64,000 bases of DNA from Chloroflexota bacterium. GTDB taxonomy: Bacteria; Chloroflexota; Limnocylindria; Limnocylindrales; CSP1-4. Below the pieces are notes generated by a model, which worked only from the letters and a program-made list of their open reading frames with translations, made no database searches and was not told the origin of the DNA. The stretch covers positions 1-64,000 of the forward strand of contig JACPOU010000003.1 in NCBI GenBank assembly GCA_016191345.1, in the 5' to 3' direction. This document shows positions 37,907-47,577 of this stretch, one piece after another. The position numbers and the translations under genes were made by a program. Within the stretch, counting starts at the first letter, position 1; each line of letters begins with the position of its first letter.

Positions 37907-39298
37907 ATGATCCCGGGGTCAAGCCCGCCATCCGGTGACGCCGTGAAGACCCTCGATCGCGACCGCCTCGCCGCGCTCATGGCGAGCGAGCAGGCCGATT
38001 TCGTCGACCGCCATCCGAAGGCGGCCGCCCTTCACGAACGGGCCCGACGCTCGCTGCTCGCCGGCGTCCCGATGAACTGGATGGTCAAGTGGGCCGGCGC
38101 CTTTCCGCTCTACGTCGCGGACGCCTCGGGCGCCCATGTCCGGGATGTCGACGGCCACGACTACATCGACTTCAGCCTCGGCGACACCGGGGCGATGGCC
38201 GGGCACGGCGCCGCGCCGACGATCGCGGCTGTCGAGCGGCAGCTCCGCCGCGGCATCACGACGATGCTCCCGACCGAGGATGCGATCTGGGCCGGCGAGG
38301 AGCTGGGGCGCCGCTTCGGGCTCCCCTACTGGCAGTTCACGATCACCGCCACGGACGCGAATCGCTTCTCCCTCCGCCTCTGCCGGGCGATCACGGGCCG
38401 GCCCCTCGTCGCGGTCCACGACCACAACTATCACGGCACCGTCGACGAGACCTTCGCCTGGCTGGGCCCGGATGGGGCGGTGGAATCGCGGCGCGGCAAC
38501 ATGGGGCCCCAGGTGGACCCGGCCACGACGACCCGGGTCGTGCCCTTCAACGACCTCGGGGCGCTCGAGCAGGTCCTCGCCGATCGCCAGGTCGCTGCCC
38601 TGCTCATCGAGCCGGCCCTCACCAACGTCGGGATCGTCCTGCCCGAGCCCGGCTACCTCGACGGCGTCCGCGAGCTCACCCGCCGGTACGGGACGGTCCT
38701 CATCCACGACGAGACCCACACGATCTGCGCCGGCCCGGGCGGCGTCACGGGGCGCGACGGCCACGAGCCGGACATGCTCGTCGTCGGCAAGACGATCGGC
38801 GGCGGGATCCCCGTCGCCACCTCCGGCATGTCGGCGGCCATCGCGGACCGGGTTGCGGCGGCCACGAGCCTCGAGGACGCCGACGTGAACGGCATCGGCG
38901 GCACGCTTGCCGGCTACGCCCTCTCGCTGGCTGCCGTGCGGGCCACGCTCGGCGAGGTCCTCACGGCGGAGGCATTCGAGCGGATGATCCCCCGCGCCGA
39001 ACGCTGGGCGGCCGGCGTCGACGACGTGCTCGCCCGGCAGGCCGTCCCGTGGCACGTGACCCGGCTCGGCGCCCGCGCCGAGTACCACTTCATGCCGACC
39101 CCGCCGCGAACCGGCGCCGAGCAGTGGGCGAACGGCGACTTCGAGCTGGAGCGCTTCCTCCATCTCTGGGCCATGAACCGGGGCATCCTCATGACGCCCT
39201 TCCACAACATGGCCCTCATGTCACCGGCCACGTCGGAGGCAGACGTGGACCGCCACACCGAGGTCTTCGAGGCGGCCGTCCGGGCGCTCTTCGGCTGA
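37907..39298 (+). CDS. class III PLP-dependent aminotransferase (GSAM-like)
   Basis: 463-aa fold-type I aminotransferase resembling glutamate-1-semialdehyde aminomutase and omega-transaminases. Landmarks are GHDYIDFSLGDTGAMAGH, HDHNYHGTVDETF, the cofactor-ring Asp region VLIHDETHT, and the Schiff-base Lys295 in VVGKTIGGGIP. The DETHT motif has the aspartate expected to contact the pyridine nitrogen. ATG 37907 or GTG 37943 could be the start; neither has a clear ribosome site. No heme gene is adjacent, so an amino-acid or amine substrate is as likely as GSA. Confidence 0.88.
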   Translation: MIPGSSPPSGDAVKTLDRDRLAALMASEQADFVDRHPKAAALHERARRSLLAGVPMNWMVKWAGAFPLYVADASGAHVRDVDGHDYIDFSLGDTGAMAGHGAAPTIAAVERQLRRGITTMLPTEDAIWAGEELGRRFGLPYWQFTITATDANRFSLRLCRAITGRPLVAVHDHNYHGTVDETFAWLGPDGAVESRRGNMGPQVDPATTTRVVPFNDLGALEQVLADRQVAALLIEPALTNVGIVLPEPGYLDGVRELTRRYGTVLIHDETHTICAGPGGVTGRDGHEPDMLVVGKTIGGGIPVATSGMSAAIADRVAAATSLEDADVNGIGGTLAGYALSLAAVRATLGEVLTAEAFERMIPRAERWAAGVDDVLARQAVPWHVTRLGARAEYHFMPTPPRTGAEQWANGDFELERFLHLWAMNRGILMTPFHNMALMSPATSEADVDRHTEVFEAAVRALFG

Positions 39299-39348
39299 GC
39301 GCGGTGCGACAGGCAACCTGACACACCGTCGGGCTAGAGTTGCCGGCA

Positions 39349-42300
39349 GTGCAACGGCATGAAGACGGGACGATCGTCGTCTCCGCAAGCGACCTCGTGG
39401 GCTTCCTCGAGTGCGACCACCTGGTCACCCTCGAGCAGTCGCGTGCCCGCGGGGAGATCGAGAAGCCCTTCCACTTCGACCCCCAGCTCGAGCTCCTGCG
39501 GAAGCGCGGCTACGCCCACGAGCATGCGGAGATCGCGCGCCTGACCGCGGCCGGGCGAACGGTCGTCGAGATGACGCTCCGCGACCCGAAAACGCCGGCG
39601 GACCTTCGAGCCGCCGAGGCCGAGACCCTGGCCGCGATGCGGGCCGGCACGGACGTCATCTTCCAGGCCACGGTGTTCGACGGGCGGTGGCGAGGCCACC
39701 CGGACTTCCTCGTCCGCCGCGACGACCGGCCGTCGGCCCTCGGATCGTGGAGCTACGACGTCGCCGACACGAAGCTCGCCAGCCATGTGAAGGCGTCGGC
39801 GATCCTCCAGATGTGCGTGTACGCCGATCGCATCGAACAGCTCCAGGGCACCCCACCCGAGCGGCTGACGGTCGTGACCGGCGATGCCGGCGTGCACCCC
39901 CATCGCTATGACGACTACGCGGCGTACTACCGGGCCACGAAGGCGCGCTTCGAGGCGCGAGTCTTCGGGCCCGACGCCGACGTCGCGCCGGCCACCTACC
40001 CGGAGCCCGTCGGCCACTGTGACATCTGCCCGTGGTGGACGATGTGCATGGACCGCCGGCGCGCCGACGATCATCTCTCGATCGTCGCCGGAGCGGCGAA
40101 GGTCCAGCGGCGACGCCTCGTCGATGCGGGGGTCACGACACTCACTGCGCTCGCCGAGCTGCCACCCGAGACCAGGATCGAGCGGCTGCAGCCGCGCATC
40201 CTCGAGCGCCTCCATCGCCAGGCGGCCCTTCAGCTGGACGAGCGACGTACGCACGTGCCGAGCTACGAGCTGATCCCGCCGAACCCGGAGGACCCCGGCA
40301 AGGGCCTGTCGGGCCTCCCCGAGCCATCGCCGCTCGATGTCTTCTTCGACCTCGAGGCGGACCCGCTCGCGATTGACGGTGGGCTGGAATACCTCTTCGG
40401 CTGGGCCGAGGTCGTTCCCGGTGGCGAACCCGACTTCCATGTCATCTGGGCGCACGACCGGGCGGCCGAGAAGGCCGCGCTCGAGGCCTTCATCGACCTC
40501 GTCATGGAGCGCCGCGCCCGGGATCCGGGAATGCATGTCTACCACTACGGAGGCTACGAATCGGGCGCCCTCAAGCGGCTCATGCAGCGTCATGCGACGC
40601 GCGAGGACGAGATCGACGTCCTGCTCCGCGGCCGCGTCCTCGTCAACCTCTACGACCATGTCGTCCGCCAGGGCATCCGCGCCAGCGTGGAGAGCTATTC
40701 CATCAAGAAGCTCGAAGTCTTCTACATGCCCGAGCGCGAGGGCGGGATCACGAACGCCGGATTCTCGATCGTGGAGTACGAGCGCTGGCTGGACAGCGGT
40801 TCGCCCGAGATCCTCGACGCGATCGCGGCCTACAACCGCGACGACTGCATCTCGAACCTCCGCCTCCGGGACTGGCTGGAAGCGCGCCGGATCGAAGCCC
40901 TGGATGAGCACCCGGAGTGGTATCCGGGCGGCGTCGTCCCACGGCCGGGGCCGGTCGACGGCGAGCCGACGCCTGACCTCGCGGCCGCCCAGGCCGAGAC
41001 GCACGCCCGCGAGGATCGCCTTCGCGCGGACCTGCCGGCCGCCCGCGAGGACCGGACGGAGGACCAGCAGGCCGCGTGGCTGCTCGCCGGACTGCTCGAC
41101 TGGCACCGGCGGGAGGCCCGGCCGCAGTGGTGGGATCATTTCAGGCTCCGCGAGGCGTCCCTCGAGGACCTGATCGCGGATTCGAGCGCCCTCGGCGGGC
41201 TGACGTTCGAGCAGGACCTCGGCCGGATCGCCCGGTCGGCCCGGCGGCGCTACTCGTTCGACCCAGCCCAGGAAACGAAGGTCGTCGAGGGCAAGTCCTA
41301 TCTCGATCCGCACGCGCTGACGAACGTCACGGTCATCGCGATGGACCCCCTGGCCGGGCAAGTCGACCTGAAGCTCAACCCGGCCGCGCCGCATCCGGTT
41401 GCGCTCATCCCGGGCAAGCCATACAGCGGCGAGCCGATGCGATCCGCCCTCGGTCGCCTTGCCGATGACGTCATCGACCGTGGAGTCGCGGCCGAGGGCC
41501 GCTTCCAAGCGGCGCGCGACCTCCTGCGGCGGCAACCGCCGCGGGTCGCCGGGGTCGCTCGCGGCGACGCCCTGATGCCGCAGGGCGACCAACCGACGCC
41601 CACCGCTCGACGGCTCGCGATCTCCCTCGTCGAAACCGTGCTCCCCATCCAGGGGCCGCCCGGGACCGGCAAGACCTGGACCGCGGCCCGGATGATCCTC
41701 GACCTCGTCGCCGCCGGTCGACGCGTCGGGGTGAGCGCCCAGTCGCACCGGGTCATCTCGAACCTCCTCGAGGCCATCGTCGCGGCTGGAGGCAAGGAGG
41801 GTCATGCCATCCGCATCGGCCAACGGACCGACGAGGGCGACGGCGGGGTCCCAGGCGGGGTCGAGCGGATCGCCAGCACGGAAGCCATTCCCGAGGGCAT
41901 CCGGGCCGGGAGCTGGGACGTGATCGGTGGGACCCCATGGGTCTGGGCGCGCCCGGAACTGGAGTCCGCTGTCGACGTCCTCTTCGTGGACGAGGCCGGC
42001 CAGTTCTCACTCGCCAACGCGCTCGCCGTGGCCGGCGCGTGTGGATCCCTCGTGCTGCTCGGGGACCCGAACCAGCTGCCGCAGGTCTCGAGCGGGACGC
42101 ACCCCGAGGGAGCCGAAGCCTCCGCCCTGGAGCACCTCGTCGGCGAGCGACGGACGATCGAGCCGGATCGCGGCCTGCTCCTGACCACGACCTATCGGCT
42201 CCACCCGGCGGTGAACGCCTTCATCTCGCCGGCGTTCTACGACGGCCGCCTGGAGACGGATGCGTCCACCGCGCGGCAGGTCCTCGGCCCGGGCGAGATC

Positions 42301-42900
42301 GTCGGCGGGCAAGGCGTTCGACGTGTCGCGCTTCGCCATGAGGGGGCGCGCAACAAGTCACGCGAAGAGGCGGATTGGGTCGTGGGTGCGATCGACGCCC
42401 TGCGAGACCGCGTTTGGCGCGACCGGGACGGGATCGAGCGGCGACTGACCGTTGACGACATCCTCGTCGTGGCGCCGTACAACGCGCAGGTGGCCGAGAT
42501 CGCGCGGCTCGGGGAAGAGCGACTTGGCGTTCGGCCGAACGTGGGCACAGTGGACAAGTTCCAGGGTCGCGAGGCGCCTGTCGCCATCTACTCCATGACC
42601 ACCTCGACGCCGGACGATGCTCCACGCGACCTCGAATTCCTCTACTCCGGCAATCGCCTGAACGTCGCGATCTCCCGGGCGATGAGCCTCGCCATCCTGG
42701 TCGCGAGCCCGGCGCTCCTCCTCGTGGCCTGCAGGACCCCGGAGCAGATGCGCCTCCTCAACGTGCTCTGCCGGTACGTGGAGATCGCCACGCTCGTGGA
42801 CGTCGGTCAAGGCGTCGGCCCGCCACCGACCGTGGGGCCCCGGTCGCCCGGCGACGTGGCCGGGCCCGGAACGCCGATGCCGCTCAAGCTCGGCCTCTGA
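39349..42900 (+). CDS. TM0106-type RecB-like nuclease fused to superfamily 1 helicase
   Basis: 1183-aa protein that could unwind and cut DNA on one chain. The N-terminal PD-(D/E)XK nuclease has Asp119 (HPDFLV), Asp140-x-Lys142 (ADTKLA) and Gln154...Tyr158 (QMCVYA). Cys22 with Cys224-x2-Cys227-x5-Cys233 gives the iron-sulfur pattern of AddB/Cas4-type nucleases. A middle RNase-H-like region with DVFFDLEADP and YNRDDC comes next. The helicase has Walker A GPPGTGKT (769-776), Walker B VDEAGQ (Asp881/Glu882), DKFQGREA and NVAISRA. GTG 39349 follows TAGAGT (39335-39340) by 8 nt, suggesting leaderless expression; TTG 39340 is an alternative. It stands alone, with no CRISPR or toxin nearby. Confidence 0.92.
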   Translation: MQRHEDGTIVVSASDLVGFLECDHLVTLEQSRARGEIEKPFHFDPQLELLRKRGYAHEHAEIARLTAAGRTVVEMTLRDPKTPADLRAAEAETLAAMRAGTDVIFQATVFDGRWRGHPDFLVRRDDRPSALGSWSYDVADTKLASHVKASAILQMCVYADRIEQLQGTPPERLTVVTGDAGVHPHRYDDYAAYYRATKARFEARVFGPDADVAPATYPEPVGHCDICPWWTMCMDRRRADDHLSIVAGAAKVQRRRLVDAGVTTLTALAELPPETRIERLQPRILERLHRQAALQLDERRTHVPSYELIPPNPEDPGKGLSGLPEPSPLDVFFDLEADPLAIDGGLEYLFGWAEVVPGGEPDFHVIWAHDRAAEKAALEAFIDLVMERRARDPGMHVYHYGGYESGALKRLMQRHATREDEIDVLLRGRVLVNLYDHVVRQGIRASVESYSIKKLEVFYMPEREGGITNAGFSIVEYERWLDSGSPEILDAIAAYNRDDCISNLRLRDWLEARRIEALDEHPEWYPGGVVPRPGPVDGEPTPDLAAAQAETHAREDRLRADLPAAREDRTEDQQAAWLLAGLLDWHRREARPQWWDHFRLREASLEDLIADSSALGGLTFEQDLGRIARSARRRYSFDPAQETKVVEGKSYLDPHALTNVTVIAMDPLAGQVDLKLNPAAPHPVALIPGKPYSGEPMRSALGRLADDVIDRGVAAEGRFQAARDLLRRQPPRVAGVARGDALMPQGDQPTPTARRLAISLVETVLPIQGPPGTGKTWTAARMILDLVAAGRRVGVSAQSHRVISNLLEAIVAAGGKEGHAIRIGQRTDEGDGGVPGGVERIASTEAIPEGIRAGSWDVIGGTPWVWARPELESAVDVLFVDEAGQFSLANALAVAGACGSLVLLGDPNQLPQVSSGTHPEGAEASALEHLVGERRTIEPDRGLLLTTTYRLHPAVNAFISPAFYDGRLETDASTARQVLGPGEIVGGQGVRRVALRHEGARNKSREEADWVVGAIDALRDRVWRDRDGIERRLTVDDILVVAPYNAQVAEIARLGEERLGVRPNVGTVDKFQGREAPVAIYSMTTSTPDDAPRDLEFLYSGNRLNVAISRAMSLAILVASPALLLVACRTPEQMRLLNVLCRYVEIATLVDVGQGVGPPPTVGPRSPGDVAGPGTPMPLKLGL

Positions 42901-42930
42901 AAGCTCCGGACCGCGTATCGTTCGCGCCCG

Positions 42931-44214
42931 ATGACCGCCCCCCTCGACCCCGTCGCGCTCGCCGCCGCGCGCCGCCGCGCGCGGCTCAGCCTGGTCGCCG
43001 GGGTCGCGCTCGGGAGCACCGGGCACATCGCCGCGGTCACGGTCGCCACGATCGTGGCCCAGGACCTGCTCGGATCGCCGACGCTGGCCGGGGCGCCGGG
43101 CGCGACTGTCGTCCTCGGTGCCGCCATCGGGAGCGTGACGCTCTCGAACGTCATGGCTCGTCGCGGGCGTCGCCCGGGGCTGGTGGCGGGCTACGCGATC
43201 GGCGTCGGTGGCGCCCTGCTCGCGACGCTCGCGGTCATCACTCGATCCTTCCCGGTCCTCCTGGTCGGCACGCTCTTCATCGGCTTCGGGAACAGCTCCA
43301 ACCAGCTCTCGCGGTACACGGCCGCGGATCTCGCCCCGGCCGCCCGACGGGCCTCCGCGATCGGGACGGTCGTCTGGGCGGCGACCATCGGCTCGGTTGC
43401 CGGGCCCTGGCTGGTGCCCATCGCGAGCGACTACGCCGCCTCGATCGGGCTGCCCGCGCTCGCGGGCCCCTATCTCGTTCCGGTCGTGTTCGTCGCGATC
43501 GCGGCGGCGCTCTCGTTCGCCCTGCTCCGCCCGGATCCCTACGTGATCGCGGACGCGTCGGCACCGCGGCAGGTCGAGGCGCGCCCCGAGGACGGCGCCA
43601 CGGCCATCCGGGACACCCTCCGCCGACCCGGGGTCGCCGCCTCGATCGTCGCCCTCGTGGTCGGCCAGTTCGTCATGACCCTGATCATGACGATGACGCC
43701 GCTCCACATGACCCAGAATGATGGCAACCTCGGCGCGGTCGGCGCGGTGCTGTCGGCACACACGCTCGGGATGTTCGCACTGTCGCCGCTCTCCGGACGC
43801 TTCAGCGAGCGGATCGGGGCGGTCCCGACGATCTTCGCCGGCACCGCCGTCCTGGCGGTCGCCGCGATCATGGCCGCCACCGCACCGCCGACGGGCGGGC
43901 CCCTGCTCGTCGCGGCCCTGTTCCTGCTCGGCTTCGGCTGGAATCTCGGGTTCGTCGCCGGCAGCACGCTCCTGTCCGAGCACCTCGAGGTCCACGAGCG
44001 GACCCGCATCCAGGGCCTCGCGGACGGGCTGATCTGGAGTTCCGCCGCGGCGGCGAGCCTCGGCTCGGGCGTGATCATGGCGTTCGCCGGCTATACGGCC
44101 CTCGGGATCCTGGGCACCGGTGCAGCGGCCATCCCCGTGCTCGTCCTCCGCGCCCACCGCCGCGCGATCGGGCACCACCATGAGCACGCCGAGGCCGAGG
44201 TCCCGATCGCCTGA
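42931..44214 (+). CDS. major facilitator superfamily transporter
   Basis: 427-aa transporter with 12 predicted helices and the inter-helix 2-3 signature VMARRGRRPGLVAGYAIG. The midpoint loop is acidic (VEARPEDGATAIRDTL) and the C terminus is His-rich (HHHEHAEAE), which could bind metal. It resembles drug-efflux MFS proteins; the substrate is unknown. TATCGT (42916-42921) lies 9 nt before the ATG. It is convergent with the M20 hydrolase gene, 12 nt apart. Confidence 0.9.
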   Translation: MTAPLDPVALAAARRRARLSLVAGVALGSTGHIAAVTVATIVAQDLLGSPTLAGAPGATVVLGAAIGSVTLSNVMARRGRRPGLVAGYAIGVGGALLATLAVITRSFPVLLVGTLFIGFGNSSNQLSRYTAADLAPAARRASAIGTVVWAATIGSVAGPWLVPIASDYAASIGLPALAGPYLVPVVFVAIAAALSFALLRPDPYVIADASAPRQVEARPEDGATAIRDTLRRPGVAASIVALVVGQFVMTLIMTMTPLHMTQNDGNLGAVGAVLSAHTLGMFALSPLSGRFSERIGAVPTIFAGTAVLAVAAIMAATAPPTGGPLLVAALFLLGFGWNLGFVAGSTLLSEHLEVHERTRIQGLADGLIWSSAAAASLGSGVIMAFAGYTALGILGTGAAAIPVLVLRAHRRAIGHHHEHAEAEVPIA

Positions 44215-44226
44215 GGGGCTCGACGC

Positions 44227-45501
44227 CTACCCGATCGTGCGCACCACGAAGGCGGCGAGGACCCGGGCGCAGGCCACGACCTGCTCCAGCGGCACGAACT
44301 CGTCGGCACTGTGGGCGACCGCCACGTGACCCGGCCCGAAGATGACCGTCGGCGTGCCGCCCTCGTTGACGAGCAGGCGCATGTCGGCGCCATATGGCTC
44401 GCCCAGGAACGCGGGGCGCCGGCCAAGGACGGATTCCACCGTTGCCGCCAGCGCCTGCGGCAAGGGATGGTCGACGGAGACGCGGGACGACGAGAACCGC
44501 CCCCCGACGATCTCGACCGTCGGCGGGTGGTCGCGCAGGAACGGATCGCCGTCCGCGGCCGCCGCGATGACTCCCCGGAGGCGGACCTCCGCGTCCCGCC
44601 ACGACTCCCCGAGCGCGACGCCGTACCGGCCGTCGGCGACGACGCGGTCCATGACCGTCGAGGCCCAGTCCCCGCCCCTGACCATCCCCACGATCGTGGG
44701 ATAGGGCAATCCGAGGGCGGTCATCAGCGGATCCGTCTCGGCGGCGTTGCGCGCCGCCTCGTCGGCCTCGAGCGCCCGGATGAGCGTCGTCAGGCCGTCG
44801 AGCGCGGAGACGCCCTCGCGACGCATCGAGGCGTGGGCAGCCCGGCCGGGGACCGTGAGGCGGAAGGTGATCGCGCCGGCATGGGCAATGACGATCTCGA
44901 GGTCGGTCGGCTCGGTGATGATCGCGAGGTCACCCGTGACCCCCGCCCGGATCGCCGCCAGCATCCCCTGCCCGCCGTCCTCCTCCGACGGGACGAAGGC
45001 GACCACGAGCTCGCCGCCGAGCGCCGAGGCGGCGCCGGACTCGACGAGGGCGCGGACGGCTGCCAGGATCGAGGCGCAGCCGCCCTTCATGTCCACGGCG
45101 CCGCGTCCGAAGAGGCGGCCGTCGCGGATCTCCGCGCCCCACGGGTCCACGTTCCAGGTCGCCGGATCGCCGACCGGGACGACGTCGAGGTGGCCGACCA
45201 GGAGCAGCCGCCGCCCGCCGGGCCTGCCGAGCCGGGCGACGACGACAGGCAGCTCCGCGCGCGGCATCTCCTCGCCCGGCCAGTCCGGATCATCCCGGGC
45301 GAACGCGACCGGATCCGTCTCGATCCGGTCCACGTCGAGGCCCATCTCCTCGAGCATCGCGGCCACGAGTTCCATGACCGCCCGCTCGTCGCCGGTCACG
45401 CTGGGCGTCCGGACGAGGCGCTCCAGGTCGGCGACGGCCTGGGGGCCGCGGACACGCGCCGCGACCTCGGCCGCAGCGAGCTCCCGGCCGGCGTCAGGCA
45501 C
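44227..45501 (-). CDS. M20-family metallohydrolase (ArgE/DapE-like)
   Basis: 424-aa zinc-dependent deacylase or peptidase. The ligand set is complete: His and Asp in GHLDVVP, Asp in GRGAVDMKGG, the catalytic/bridging pair in PSEEDGG, Asp/Glu in TEPTDLEIV, and the last His in GHVAVAHSADEF. A dimerisation domain lies in the middle (AHASMRREGVSALDGL). The GTG/ATG region overlaps the preceding amidinohydrolase gene by 8 nt. As the last gene of a four-gene operon it may remove an acyl or amide group from an amino-acid-like substrate. Confidence 0.92.
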   Translation of the reverse strand: MPDAGRELAAAEVAARVRGPQAVADLERLVRTPSVTGDERAVMELVAAMLEEMGLDVDRIETDPVAFARDDPDWPGEEMPRAELPVVVARLGRPGGRRLLLVGHLDVVPVGDPATWNVDPWGAEIRDGRLFGRGAVDMKGGCASILAAVRALVESGAASALGGELVVAFVPSEEDGGQGMLAAIRAGVTGDLAIITEPTDLEIVIAHAGAITFRLTVPGRAAHASMRREGVSALDGLTTLIRALEADEAARNAAETDPLMTALGLPYPTIVGMVRGGDWASTVMDRVVADGRYGVALGESWRDAEVRLRGVIAAAADGDPFLRDHPPTVEIVGGRFSSSRVSVDHPLPQALAATVESVLGRRPAFLGEPYGADMRLLVNEGGTPTVIFGPGHVAVAHSADEFVPLEQVVACARVLAAFVVRTIG

Positions 45502-46378
45502 GGAGGATGGGCCGGGTCATGCAGGTCGGCCCGCCGGACCCGTTGATCCCGATCTCGGTCGCCGGATAGGTGTGGACCTCGCACCCGGCGGCGGCCATGG
45601 CGGCGGCGGTCGCCGGGTTGCCCTCGGCGGCGATGACGACCCCGGGCGCGACCGCGAGGACGTTGCAGCCCAGCGTCGGGAACTCCTCCGCCGGGACCGG
45701 GATCAGCCGGATGCCGAGGTCGTTGCAGAGCTCCCAGAGGCCCACGGGGAGGAGCGGCTCGAAGACCACGGCAAGGTCGTCGGCCAGCGGCGAGATCACG
45801 GACAGCAGGTGGACCAGCTCCGCGGGCCCCCGCCAGTACGGGACGTCGAAGACCCGGACGTCGCCGCCGACGATCGCCGCGAGCTGTTCCACCCCGGCCG
45901 AGTTGGTGCGGAGGGTCCGCCCGATGCAGAAGAGGTCCGGCCGGAGCCAGAACGTGTCGCCGCCCTCGATCGTGCCGGGGGCCTCGATCCGGCCGGCCGT
46001 CGGGATTCCGGCCGCGATGGTCCAGGCCTCGATGACCGCCGGCTCCGGGAGCCGGTTCGGCTTGCCCGGTCGGAGCGGGATGGCCCCCGCGTCGGCGACG
46101 AGCAGCGGATCGAACGTGTACAGCAGGTCCGGGCTGGCGATCTCCGCCTCGAGCACGTGAACGCGCGGCCCGAGGCCGCCGAGGAGCTCGACGAATTCCG
46201 CGTGCTCGCGCCGGGCAAGCTCGAGATCCACCGGGTGGAGGAAGCCGTGGGCGGGGTCGCCAAAGGCCGCCCCGAATGCCGGCCCGGGCCGCTTCACGAG
46301 CACGTCGAGCAGGGGCGCGGTCATGCTCTGCGCGCCGTACCGGCGATCCGTCGAAGGGCCGCTCACCTCAGTCGTCAT
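45494..46378 (-). CDS. DDAH/amidinotransferase-fold hydrolase
   Basis: 294-aa protein of the dimethylarginine dimethylaminohydrolase / arginine deiminase superfamily (beta/alpha propeller). Expected elements: PLRPGKPNR, the substrate-binding EGGDTFWL, a His in ELVHLLS near the middle, and the nucleophilic Cys in GINGSGGPTCMTRPILR at the C terminus. ATG 46378 starts the conserved region; the frame continues upstream only as shadow. It would hydrolyse a guanidino compound (methylarginine, arginine or similar) to a ureido compound plus an amine. Confidence 0.87.
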   Translation of the reverse strand: MTTEVSGPSTDRRYGAQSMTAPLLDVLVKRPGPAFGAAFGDPAHGFLHPVDLELARREHAEFVELLGGLGPRVHVLEAEIASPDLLYTFDPLLVADAGAIPLRPGKPNRLPEPAVIEAWTIAAGIPTAGRIEAPGTIEGGDTFWLRPDLFCIGRTLRTNSAGVEQLAAIVGGDVRVFDVPYWRGPAELVHLLSVISPLADDLAVVFEPLLPVGLWELCNDLGIRLIPVPAEEFPTLGCNVLAVAPGVVIAAEGNPATAAAMAAAGCEVHTYPATEIGINGSGGPTCMTRPILRA

Positions 46379-46430
46379 CCGCGCAGGATACGCAGCGACG
46401 GCTGGCCGTCGCACGCGGCCAACGCCCGCT

Positions 46431-47573
46431 TCACGATCCATGCACGAGGCCGAAGCGAGCGGGATCGAATGTCGCGGGAATCGGCGGCGCGTCCGTCCGT
46501 CCGAGGACCAGGTCCGCCACCTGGCGAGCCGAGGCTGGGCCGGTGGAAATCCCCCACGGACCGTGGCCGGCTGCAATGTAGGCACGGTCGAGGCCGGGGA
46601 TCCGCCCGACGAGCGGCCGTCCGTCACGGGCGAACGGCCGGGCGCAGGCCCGATGGGCGATCACGGGCGCCGTGGCGATCGCGGGCACGAACGCGGCGCC
46701 TGCCCGGAGGATCCGGGCCTCCCACTCCGCCGGATCCGGTTCCGAGAGGAGGAAGGTGGAGCCCACGCTGCTCGACCCGCCGGCCGTCACGAGGCTGAAC
46801 TCGACCTTTGGTTGGTGCGGGCCGGCGCCGCCCTCGTCCCCCGGCTCCGTCGCGATCCCGAGCTGCTCGATGACGTGCCGGGGCGGCCTTGCCAGCGCCA
46901 CGGCCACGACCACGCCCCAGAGCGGGACGATCGGCCGCCACGAGCCTCCGGGGTCGATGAGTGCCGGACTCCAGGGACCGGCGGCGACGACGACGGCACC
47001 CGCCGGTTCGATGCCGGCTTCCGTGCGGACGCCGGTGACCGTGGACCCGGCGAGGTCCAGGCCGACGGCGGTCGAGGTCCGAACCGTGGCGCCCCGGGCC
47101 GTCGCCCAGTCCGCGAACGCGTGCGTCGCGGCCGCCGGGGTCACGGGATAGCCGATCTCCACGCGGCACGCGGCAAGTCCGGGGGCGAGGCTCGGCTCGA
47201 GGGCGGCCACGGCCGCCTGGTCGAGGACGTCGATCCGGAGGTGGGGCTGGGCAGCGGCGACCGATGCCGCCCCGGCCCGGGCACGCTCGGCATCGGGGGT
47301 CAGGAACAGGAGGCCCGCTGGCGTCGACGGCAGGCAGAACGCTCGGTCCGATGCCGCTGCGAGGTCCGCGTAGAGGTCCAGGGTCAGCCGATGGAGGCTC
47401 GCGAGCGCCTCGTCCATCGGGTGCTGGACGACGCCGGAGTTGCGGCCCGAGGCGCCGGCCGCGATCCCGTCACGCTCGTACAAGGTGACCCGCGCGCCGG
47501 CGTCGGCGAGGTAGGCGGCCGTCGCGGCGCCGACGATTCCACCGCCGACGACGGCGACGTCCGGAAGCGCCAC
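46431..47573 (-). CDS. DAO-family FAD-dependent amino acid/amine oxidase
   Basis: 380-aa flavoprotein with N-terminal FAD-binding VAVVGGGIVGAATAAYLAD, RNSGVVQHP (typical after the first helix in glycine/sarcosine oxidases) and C-terminal CARPFARDGRPLVGRIPGLDRAYIAAGHGPWGISTGP, where the GH..G..G segment closes over the flavin. It probably oxidises a secondary or N-methylated amino acid. GTG 47573 starts 4 nt after the upstream aminotransferase stop. It fits methylamine or N-methyl amino-acid breakdown together with the DDAH-like enzyme. Confidence 0.9.
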   Translation of the reverse strand: MALPDVAVVGGGIVGAATAAYLADAGARVTLYERDGIAAGASGRNSGVVQHPMDEALASLHRLTLDLYADLAAASDRAFCLPSTPAGLLFLTPDAERARAGAASVAAAQPHLRIDVLDQAAVAALEPSLAPGLAACRVEIGYPVTPAAATHAFADWATARGATVRTSTAVGLDLAGSTVTGVRTEAGIEPAGAVVVAAGPWSPALIDPGGSWRPIVPLWGVVVAVALARPPRHVIEQLGIATEPGDEGGAGPHQPKVEFSLVTAGGSSSVGSTFLLSEPDPAEWEARILRAGAAFVPAIATAPVIAHRACARPFARDGRPLVGRIPGLDRAYIAAGHGPWGISTGPASARQVADLVLGRTDAPPIPATFDPARFGLVHGS

Positions 47574-47577
47574 CGGC

